Of a stretch of 5,016 nucleotides of DNA, positions 1 through 4,231 are shown one piece after another. The stretch lies in NCBI GenBank assembly GCA_030837445.1, contig JAUPKM010000503.1:1-5016 (forward strand), in the 5' to 3' direction. The translations under genes were made by a program, and so were the position numbers. Under the pieces are notes generated by a model. That model saw nothing but the letters and a program-made list of their open reading frames with translations, had not been told where the DNA came from and made no database searches. This DNA comes from Actinomycetota bacterium (GTDB taxonomy: Bacteria; Actinomycetota; Actinomycetes; S36-B12; UBA10799). Each line of letters starts with the position of its first letter. Position 1 is the stretch's first letter.

Positions 1-20
1 AGCCACCTGTGACTGAATTC

Positions 21-33
21 GGCGCAAAGCGCC
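21..33 (-). terminator. Small GC hairpin downstream of the MarR gene, possible weak terminator
   Basis: A perfect 5-bp stem, GGCGC/GCGCC, encloses a 3-nt loop 43 bases past the MarR stop codon. On the minus strand it is followed by GAATTCAG rather than a run of T, so it is not a canonical intrinsic terminator. U-poor hairpins do end genes in some actinobacteria, and position is the main support. The rest of 1-75 shows no gene. Confidence 0.3.
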
Positions 34-75
34 ACGAGGTTCAGAGCGGCCGAACCGCGGCCCGCCACACGACAG

Positions 76-558
76 TCATGACTTGCCGCCTTCCACCGGC
101 GACGTGTCCCTTTCCTGGCGGCGGCTCAACGCATCCCCCGCTGGCGACCCCGAGACAAACGCGCGAAGGAAGTCGAGCCCGTCGCTGGCATCGTGGGTCG
201 CGGCCGCATCTATGGCGGCGTACATGACATTTTCGACCTCTGCTACCCGTGTGGCGAGGGCGGATCCGGCGGGGGTGAGCGTCAACTCCACTTGACGCCC
301 GTCAGTTGCGCTCGGCTGCCGCTCGACCAAGTCTCGTGTGACCATCCTGTCGACCAAGCGGCTGGGGCTCGATCCGCTCTCGCACACGAGAAGCTGGCCC
401 AAGCCGTTGAGGGTCAAAGGGGCGTAGTCGGCCAGGACCCGCAATACCTCCGCCTGAGACGGTGTCAAACCTAGGGGGCGCAGTTGCCGAGCCAGTTGGC
501 GTCGGCCCTCGAGTTGGGCGGCCAACACGAGGTAGCGGACTTCCTCCGCGAAGCGCAT
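76..558 (-). CDS. MarR-family winged helix-turn-helix transcriptional regulator
   Basis: This 160-residue protein has the size and layout of MarR-family dimeric repressors. An N-terminal helix (about 1-28) is followed by LTPSQAEVLRVLADYAPLTL (31-50). The recognition helix region is near 58-80 (SGSSPSRLVDRMVTRDLVER), and the wing carries the typical D-G-R turn at 86-88 followed by ELTLTPAG. The C-terminal helices would complete the dimerisation domain. MarR proteins usually repress a neighbouring gene and release DNA when a small lipophilic or phenolic ligand binds; the ligand cannot be read here. The ATG at 558 is preferred over a GTG at 609 because AGGGAG lies 6 nt upstream of it. The gene follows the lactonase-like gene on the same strand after 131 bp, so it may be co-transcribed or have its own promoter. 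The last 20 or so residues are polar and probably disordered. The family call is firm; the target is inferred. Confidence 0.9.
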   Translation of the reverse strand: MRFAEEVRYLVLAAQLEGRRQLARQLRPLGLTPSQAEVLRVLADYAPLTLNGLGQLLVCESGSSPSRLVDRMVTRDLVERQPSATDGRQVELTLTPAGSALATRVAEVENVMYAAIDAAATHDASDGLDFLRAFVSGSPAGDALSRRQERDTSPVEGGKS

Positions 559-564
559 GGCCGT

Positions 565-570
565 CTCCCT
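565..570 (-). promoter_or_regulatory. Shine-Dalgarno of the MarR gene, fixes its start
   Basis: AGGGAG on the minus strand lies 6 nt before the ATG at 558. No comparable site precedes the upstream GTG at 609, whose extra 17 residues are not MarR-like. This supports the shorter protein. Confidence 0.7.
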
Positions 571-590
571 CGCCGCCGATTTCCCTCGGA

Positions 591-614
591 GACTGGCCCG
601 GATGGGCACCAGTC
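591..614. repeat. Imperfect inverted repeat / hairpin in the leader of the MarR gene
   Basis: GACTGG (591-596) and CCAGTC (609-614) are perfect 6-bp arms. Inside them CCC (597-599) can pair with GGG (604-606), giving a 9-bp stem with a 2-nt bulge and a 4-nt loop. A further partial copy, GGACT, follows at 619-623. The element sits 33-56 nt upstream of the MarR ATG, where an autoregulatory operator or an RNA hairpin could lie. It shares no obvious sequence with the inverted repeat at 1561-1601, so both being sites for one MarR protein is not shown. Chance GC-rich pairing is possible. Confidence 0.4.
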
Positions 615-689
615 GGTCGGACTATCAGCGTAGCGAAGGACGTCCAGGTCACCGCCCTCCCAACGGAGCGCACCGGCGACTGCGCGGAA

Positions 690-1553
690 TCAGGATGTCG
701 TGACCTTGGCGAGTGCATCCGCTGCGTCAGGGTCATGCGCAGCCAGGACAACTGTGCCCGCGAGGTTGGCACGAAGTTGATTGACCATCGTGGTGGTTTG
801 CCGAAGCTGAGCTTTCGAGCCAGCACCCGGCACGTGCCCACAGTCCAGCAGATGCGTTGAGTAAGTCAGATCACCGACCATAAGCAGCGGAGAGTGGCCG
901 GGTGTGCGAACAAGCATGGATATCGATCCGGGCGTGTGTCCGGGAGTGGGTAGCAACATCAAGCTACCGTCGCCGAACAAGTCGTGCCCCACCGGGAAAG
1001 GCTGGAGAGCCCGGTCTTTGGTCGGCTCTGGCTGAATCCGATCCCATGACAGGCCAGGCAGGTCGATGTGTTTACGCATCAAACCCTTCAACTCCGCGCC
1101 AGTCTCGTCCAAGGTGTCCCACTCGTCCTGACTCACCACGATCTTCGCAGCCGTGAGTTGTCCAAGGCCGCCGATGTGATCCTGGTGCAGGTGCGAAATC
1201 ACGACGGTGCTGACGTCGGAAATTCGGTATCCGAGTCGGCCGAGTCCTCTCTCAAGGGTCTCATCCTCGGCAATGTCGGCTTGGGCGGTGCGACGGTAGA
1301 ACGCACCAATGATGCCGCCTGGGAAGTAGTCAGGATCAGTCACTGATGCCCGGTTCTGACCCGTGTCGAAGAGCACGACCCCGTCACGATGTTCGACCAC
1401 GAAAGCGTTGATCGGCATCGGGGAAGTCCAGGACCGAGATGTGGCCATCCACAGCATCTGAGGCTTCCAGGTGGCCGCGGCGTGGTCTGGTCTGATCCTG
1501 ACCGTTCCAGTACTCAACACGCTCACACGCTCAATTGCGTCAACTGGGCTCAT
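690..1553 (-). CDS. Metallo-beta-lactamase-fold hydrolase, N-acyl homoserine lactonase-like
   Basis: The 287-residue protein has a full set of MBL-fold metal ligands for two metal ions: HLHQDH at 121-126 (H121, H123, D125, H126), H206 in PTPGHTPGS, D228 in VGDLTYS, and H273 in AAHDP. Tyr231, three residues after D228, matches the position of the catalytic Tyr of AiiA-type lactonases (D-x-x-Y). The region PMPINAFVVEHRDGVVLFDTG (45-65) is the usual N-terminal beta section. The likely reaction is hydrolysis of a lactone or related ester. Acyl-homoserine lactones are one candidate substrate, but many MBL homologues act on other lactones. No signal peptide is seen, so it should be cytoplasmic. The ATG at 1553 has GGAGGA 3 nt upstream, while an earlier ATG at 1580 lies inside the promoter repeat and has no ribosome site. 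The MarR gene follows on the same strand, suggesting ligand-controlled expression. Fold and metal site are firm; the substrate is inferred. Confidence 0.88.
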   Translation of the reverse strand: MSPVDAIERVSVLSTGTVRIRPDHAAATWKPQMLWMATSRSWTSPMPINAFVVEHRDGVVLFDTGQNRASVTDPDYFPGGIIGAFYRRTAQADIAEDETLERGLGRLGYRISDVSTVVISHLHQDHIGGLGQLTAAKIVVSQDEWDTLDETGAELKGLMRKHIDLPGLSWDRIQPEPTKDRALQPFPVGHDLFGDGSLMLLPTPGHTPGSISMLVRTPGHSPLLMVGDLTYSTHLLDCGHVPGAGSKAQLRQTTTMVNQLRANLAGTVVLAAHDPDAADALAKVTTS

Positions 1554-1556
1554 TGA

Positions 1557-1562
1557 TCCTCC
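1557..1562 (-). promoter_or_regulatory. Strong Shine-Dalgarno of the lactonase-like gene, fixes its start
   Basis: GGAGGA on the minus strand sits 3 nt before the ATG at 1553, close but strong. It excludes the in-frame ATG at 1580, which would add nine residues (MSQHLNGGS) encoded across the operator and the Shine-Dalgarno itself. Confidence 0.8.
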
Positions 1563-1571
1563 ATTTAGATG

Positions 1572-1599
1572 TTGCGACATATATTACACGACATCTAAT
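1572..1599 (+). promoter_or_regulatory. Possible divergent plus-strand promoter (TTGCGA, 16 nt, TCTAAT)
   Basis: TTGCGA (1572-1577) matches the -35 consensus TTGACA at four positions and TCTAAT (1594-1599) matches the -10 consensus at five, with a 16-nt spacer. Both hexamers lie within or on the arms of the inverted repeat, so one bound repressor would block both directions. Transcription would start near 1606 and run into the leader at 1606-1750. The call rests only on hexamer matches. Confidence 0.3.
1581..1586 (-). promoter_or_regulatory. Possible -10 element (TAATAT) for the lactonase-like gene
   Basis: TAATAT on the minus strand matches TATAAT at four of six positions and lies in the centre of the inverted repeat. 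A start about 7 nt downstream, near 1574, would give a leader of about 20 nt that includes the Shine-Dalgarno. No convincing -35 hexamer was found at normal spacing. Confidence 0.35.
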
Positions 1600-1659
1600 G
1601 GACGGTGATGGGTGACCTCCGGCGGAGAAACTAGGAGTGCTGCGGTCTGTCCAGAGGTT

Positions 1660-1695
1660 GGCGGGCGCCTGTTTCGCGTGGCTCGGCGGCCCGCC
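1660..1695. repeat. GC-rich hairpin between the nucleotidyltransferase and lactonase-like genes
   Basis: GGCGGGC (1660-1666) and GCCCGCC (1689-1695) are perfect 7-bp arms around a 22-nt loop. On the minus strand the element lies 52 bases or more past the nucleotidyltransferase stop codon and could slow or end that transcript, but no T-run follows. On the plus strand it would be a stem inside the proposed leader. Confidence 0.3.
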
Positions 1696-1720
1696 CGATG
1701 CAGTTAAGGAGTCACCACTG

Positions 1721-1750
1721 ATGGACTGCCCAAGCGGCCTCGCTCGCTAG
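1721..1750 (+). CDS. Nine-codon ORF behind a good Shine-Dalgarno; leader peptide or gene remnant
   Basis: AAGGAG (1706-1711) precedes the ATG at 1721 by 9 nt, and the frame encodes MDCPSGLAR before a TAG at 1748-1750. The TAG overlaps the stop region of the nucleotidyltransferase gene on the other strand. The peptide has no run of a single amino acid that would suggest classical attenuation. The ribosome site is better than expected for a random tiny frame, but without conservation data this may be spurious or the start of a gene now lost. Confidence 0.15.
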   Translation: MDCPSGLAR

Positions 1751-2277
1751 TCCAGCGTGGCCAGCCGCTCCAGTCGAGGATCGTCGCCGAGGATGTCCTT
1801 CAGCATCGCGCTTACGGCCACCACGTCGAGTTGGCCCGCGTGCGCCATTGCCTCAAGATCGGCCCAGTCCTTCGTCCGGTTGAACATGGCCTTGAAAACG
1901 GCCAGGGACGTGCAATCGATCACGGGGATTGAGCGGTCGGCGAACGGCACTCGGCGCACGCGACTGGCCACGATGCGATGGAAGGGGTGTGTGTCGAAGA
2001 AGAGATCGAGCGGAGTTGTGTCCCACCACGCGCGCGTCTGGCCAGTCGAGGCCAACTCCCTGCGGTTGACTGTGTTGATCCGGACAAGTGGTGGCAGCGC
2101 TGTCAGCGCGTCGTCCGCGATCTCGTGGGCGATGAAGATGTTGATGTCCAGGCCAATGGTCGCGCGCGGTTCTTGCGTGCAGTACGCCAGCGCAATCGCG
2201 CCGCCAAATGCGTGGGCAATGCCTGCCGTGTCCAGCGCCGCGTCGATCGACAGCAGTTGCTGGGCGAGAAGACTCAT
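1747..2277 (-). CDS. Small nucleotidyltransferase-fold protein, probable toxin partner of the XRE gene
   Basis: The 176-residue protein has the start of a minimal nucleotidyltransferase fold: AFGGAIALAY (23-32) with the GG motif at 25-26, then PRATIGLDINIFI (37-49). PLDLFFDTHPFH (89-100) would supply a third acidic residue (D91), and LAVFKAMFNRTKDWADLEAM (125-144) is the strongly patterned C-terminal block of a small family of such proteins. Members are often encoded beside helix-turn-helix proteins and are grouped with AbiEii-type toxins, which transfer nucleotides to RNA or protein targets. The first residue expected in the catalytic DxD is Gly42 here (GLD, codon GGC) instead of Asp, so catalysis may be impaired. 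The gene starts within the last bases of the XRE gene (ATGA overlap), implying coupled translation. Length appears normal for the small family rather than truncated. Fold and pairing are well supported; toxin activity is inferred and doubtful for this copy. Confidence 0.78.
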   Translation of the reverse strand: MSLLAQQLLSIDAALDTAGIAHAFGGAIALAYCTQEPRATIGLDINIFIAHEIADDALTALPPLVRINTVNRRELASTGQTRAWWDTTPLDLFFDTHPFHRIVASRVRRVPFADRSIPVIDCTSLAVFKAMFNRTKDWADLEAMAHAGQLDVVAVSAMLKDILGDDPRLERLATLD

Positions 2278-2579
2278 CTCGTCGGCAACAAAGGGAACTC
2301 GAGTCGCTTCCGCGGCCGCGTGGGCAGCAGCTCCGCGAGATCCAGGAGTTGTCCAAGAGTTGTGGCGTTCGCGGTCAGGTCGATGGCTGGTGGGGCAGTG
2401 GCGGTGATCGCCAGGCCACAGGCCTCCGCGAGTCGCATCAGCGTCGTGGAGGTAGGCGTGCGGGCGCCATGTTCATACGCGTTTATTGAAGTGCGGGGAA
2501 TGCCCGAGCGTCGGGCGAGCTCGGCCTGAGTCAGGCCGCGTTGGCCGCGCATCGACTGCAGCAACTTGCTCGGTTCCAT
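2274..2579 (-). CDS. XRE-family helix-turn-helix protein, probable antitoxin and autoregulator
   Basis: This 101-residue protein contains one Cro/CI-type helix-turn-helix at about 6-56: LLQSMRGQRGLTQAELARRSGIP, then RTSINAYEHGARTPTSTTLMRLAEACGL. The TQAELA and SINAYEHGAR segments are the classic second and third helices. The C-terminal part (72-101, TTLGQLLDLAELLPTRPRKRLEFPLLPTR) has a short helix and a basic, Pro-containing tail that could contact the partner protein. The ATG at 2579 was chosen because the HTH begins right after it; the longer frame from GTG 2615 would place coding sequence across the promoter repeat. No well-spaced Shine-Dalgarno exists, but a -10-like TACACT lies 6 nt upstream, suggesting a leaderless mRNA. 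It overlaps the nucleotidyltransferase gene by 4 bases, the order typical of antitoxin-toxin operons where the DNA-binding partner represses its own promoter. The DNA-binding role is firm; the antitoxin role is inferred from context. Confidence 0.85.
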   Translation of the reverse strand: MEPSKLLQSMRGQRGLTQAELARRSGIPRTSINAYEHGARTPTSTTLMRLAEACGLAITATAPPAIDLTANATTLGQLLDLAELLPTRPRKRLEFPLLPTR

Positions 2580-2584
2580 GCTCC

Positions 2585-2619
2585 AAGTGTAGCGCTTTCG
2601 ATACATGTACGGCACACTT
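2585..2619. promoter_or_regulatory. Leaderless promoter and operator candidate of the XRE/nucleotidyltransferase pair
   Basis: AAGTGT (2585-2590) and ACACTT (2614-2619) are inverted arms enclosing two further palindromes, AGCGCT (2591-2596) and TACATGTA (2602-2609). On the minus strand the inner arm forms TACACT (2591-2586), a -10-like hexamer ending 6 nt before the ATG at 2579, so transcription would begin at the start codon. No good -35 hexamer is present. An XRE protein binding the repeat would cover this -10, which fits self-repression of the pair. The repeats are visible; function is inferred. Confidence 0.42.
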
Positions 2620-2631
2620 CGTGACCGCCGC

Positions 2632-2646
2632 GGCCGGGGCTCGGCC
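2632..2646 (-). terminator. GC hairpin just past the transporter stop codon, possible weak terminator
   Basis: GGCCG (2632-2636) and CGGCC (2642-2646) pair around a 5-nt loop, starting 3 nt beyond the stop codon of the peptide transporter. No T-run follows on the minus strand. It would separate the transporter transcript from the XRE promoter only 30-60 bp further on. Confidence 0.25.
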
Positions 2647-2649
2647 CGC

Positions 2650-4149
2650 TCAGTGCACGTGGTGCATGAGCTTGGCTATCCGCTTGGAGAAGATCGCCAG
2701 CACGGCCCCGATTGCGAACGTGATCACCGCACAGACGATGAAGGTGTTGGTCGGATTGTCCGCGGTGAACTTGCCGATCTGACCGCCGACGCTGGTGCCG
2801 ACCGAGGTCGCTACGAACCAGAGGGCAAGCATTTGACCGTTGGCTCCTTCTGGTGCGAGTTTGGTGGTGGCCGATAGTCCTGTCGGCGACAACAGCAACT
2901 CGGCCCAGGTCTGCAGCAGATAGGTGGCAATCAACCACCACAGGGCTGCCTTCGTGCCGTCGTTCTGGTAGGCCGACATCGGGATGATCAGGATCGCGAA
3001 GGAGAGTCCCACCCCGAACAGTGCAATCGCGAACTTCATCGGGGTACGCGGCGCCCGGTCAGCCAGTTTCGTCCAGAGGGCGGCAAAGATGGGGGCGAAG
3101 ATGATGATGAAGGCCGGGTTCACGGACTGCAGCCAACCCGCGGGGACGGCGAACGTGCCGACGTTGAGGTTGGTGACATTCTCAGCGAACAGCGTGAGCG
3201 TGGAACCGGACTGCTCGAAGACCATCCAGAAAGCGGCGGCTCCCAGGAAGACCCAGACGAAGGCCTTCACGTGGTCGCGCTCGACGGCGGAATAGTCCTT
3301 TCGCCGGAATAGCTGGGTGAAGTACACGAACGGCACGATCAGGATGAAGATCGTGATGGAGGAGGCCATGTTGTCGATGGCGCCGCCCTGGGTGATGAAG
3401 CCCAGTAACACCGTGAGCAGGCCGATGAAGATCACAACGCCGAACAGCATCAGCCCAAATCGTTGCCGCTGCTTGGTGCTGGCCGGGTCGGGCGCAGTCT
3501 CGCCCACACCCTGCAGGTGCTTGCGACCGACGATGTATTGGATCACCGCGAATGTCATGCCGATGCCGGCGATGGCGAAACCCCAGTGATAGCCGTGCCG
3601 GGCAGCCGCCCAGCCGGTGATCAGGGGTGCCAGCAGGGATCCGATGTTGATGCCCATATAGAAGATCGAGAAGCCGGCGTCCCGGCGGGTGTCCTCCTCG
3701 GTGTAGAGGTCACCCACCATCGCCGAGATGTTCGGCTTCAGCAGGCCCGTGCCGAGCGCGATCAGCAGCAGCCCGATCCAGAATGAGATTTCGATCGGGG
3801 CGGCCATGCAGTAGTGGCCAAGTGCGATGACGATGCCGCCCCAGAGCACGGTTCGGCGGGCCCCGAGCATCCGGTCGGCGATCCAGCCGCCGGCCACCGG
3901 TGTCAGGTAGACGAGGCCCGAGTAGGCGCCGTAGATCGCCAGTGCCGTGCCGTTGTCGATACCTAGGCCGGGTCCCGAGGGGCTGTCCGACAGCAGCGGC
4001 GCGGTCAGGTACAGCACCAGCAGAGCGCGCATCCCGTAGTAGGAGAACCGCTCCCACATCTCGGTGAAGAACAGGGTGCTCAACCCGCGGGGTTGACCCA
4101 TGAAGGACTTCGGCTTCGCCTCGGGAGCTGGCGCGGTATCGGTAGCCAT
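2650..4149 (-). CDS. POT/PTR-family proton-coupled di/tripeptide transporter
   Basis: The 499-residue membrane protein belongs to the proton-dependent oligopeptide transporter branch of the major facilitator superfamily and should import di- and tripeptides with protons. The family signature ExxER is at 30-34 (EMWERFSYYGMRALL) in the first helix. GGWIADRMLGARRT (87-100) is the loop 2-3 motif, GLLKPN (135-140) carries the conserved Lys138, and FYMGINIGS (163-171) is the second PTR signature. Glu312 in FEQSGSTL and Glu417 in WAELLLSPTGLS sit where POT proteins have peptide-binding residues in later helices. Length and spacing allow the usual 14 helices, so it looks intact. The ATG at 4149 gives a short polar N-terminus (MATDTAPAPEAKPKSF). 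A second ATG at 4161 is in frame but neither has a Shine-Dalgarno; a TATGGT 7 nt upstream suggests a leaderless message. It does not overlap its neighbours and appears to be its own unit. Family is firm; peptide preference is unknown. Confidence 0.92.
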   Translation of the reverse strand: MATDTAPAPEAKPKSFMGQPRGLSTLFFTEMWERFSYYGMRALLVLYLTAPLLSDSPSGPGLGIDNGTALAIYGAYSGLVYLTPVAGGWIADRMLGARRTVLWGGIVIALGHYCMAAPIEISFWIGLLLIALGTGLLKPNISAMVGDLYTEEDTRRDAGFSIFYMGINIGSLLAPLITGWAAARHGYHWGFAIAGIGMTFAVIQYIVGRKHLQGVGETAPDPASTKQRQRFGLMLFGVVIFIGLLTVLLGFITQGGAIDNMASSITIFILIVPFVYFTQLFRRKDYSAVERDHVKAFVWVFLGAAAFWMVFEQSGSTLTLFAENVTNLNVGTFAVPAGWLQSVNPAFIIIFAPIFAALWTKLADRAPRTPMKFAIALFGVGLSFAILIIPMSAYQNDGTKAALWWLIATYLLQTWAELLLSPTGLSATTKLAPEGANGQMLALWFVATSVGTSVGGQIGKFTADNPTNTFIVCAVITFAIGAVLAIFSKRIAKLMHHVH

Positions 4150-4156
4150 GTGCGAC

Positions 4157-4162
4157 ACCATA
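4157..4162 (-). promoter_or_regulatory. Possible -10 (TATGGT) of a leaderless transporter message
   Basis: TATGGT on the minus strand ends 7 nt before the ATG at 4149, and no purine-rich ribosome site lies before that codon. CTGAAT, 18 nt further upstream, is only a weak -35. If transcription starts at 4149, the alternative ATG at 4161 lies in the promoter and is not used. Confidence 0.28.
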
Positions 4163-4231
4163 GACCGCGAGGGCATCGCGATTCAGGTCGTCAGCACACG
4201 GCCTGGTTCCTCGATTGGGTCGGCAACCACC

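Larger units (their letters stand above)
1561..1601. promoter_or_regulatory. Inverted-repeat operator candidate over the lactonase-like gene promoter
   Basis: TTAGATGT (1565-1572) and ACATCTAA (1591-1598) form perfect 8-bp arms 18 nt apart. The match extends outward to CCAT/ATGG if one extra T in the left arm is bulged. Within it, 1566-1583 forms a smaller imperfect palindrome with ATGT-TGCG-ACAT at its core, close to the 16-20 bp sites many MarR dimers bind. The AT-rich block stands out against GC-rich surroundings. It overlaps the likely -10 region and ends next to the Shine-Dalgarno of the lactonase-like gene, a geometry suited to repression. The MarR protein encoded downstream is the natural candidate to bind it. 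The repeat is directly visible; the binder is inferred. Confidence 0.6.
1606..1750 (+). other. Possible structured leader RNA with a hidden Shine-Dalgarno; no full gene
   Basis: This interval is the only part of the gap between the lactonase-like gene and the nucleotidyltransferase gene not taken up by the operator. GGTGACCTCC (1611-1620) can pair with GGAGTCACC (1708-1716), nine base pairs with one bulged base. That would bury the AAGGAG at 1706-1711 that precedes the ATG at 1721. A competing local hairpin, CTCC-GGC-GGAG (1617-1627), would use part of the same strand. A 7-bp GC stem (1660-1666 with 1689-1695) lies inside the long-range pairing. This resembles an on/off leader but opens only a nine-codon ORF. 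It could instead be the remnant of a lost gene, or chance pairing in GC-rich DNA. Confidence 0.22.

Noticed and set aside
41..79. Twelve-codon frame (MTVVWRAAVRPL) whose ATG overlaps the MarR stop codon
   Set aside because: The ATGA overlap could allow coupling, but the frame is tiny, has no features, and TCATGA overlaps arise easily by chance.
559..609. Longer MarR protein starting at GTG 609
   Set aside because: The extra residues are not MarR-like, the frame would run through the leader hairpin, and the ATG at 558 has a good ribosome site.
624..650. Possible MarR promoter with GATAGT as -10
   Set aside because: GATAGT matches four of six positions, but no -35 hexamer was found at 16-18 nt; too weak to call.
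302..841. Minus-strand open frame (179 codons) spanning the MarR and lactonase-like genes
   Set aside because: It overlaps both genes in a different frame and has a low-complexity Arg/Pro-rich product; no domain is seen.
1757..2407. Long plus-strand open frame (216 codons) opposite the nucleotidyltransferase and XRE genes
   Set aside because: It is Ser/Ala/Arg-rich with no recognisable domain and is antisense to two well-supported genes; there is no convincing Shine-Dalgarno.
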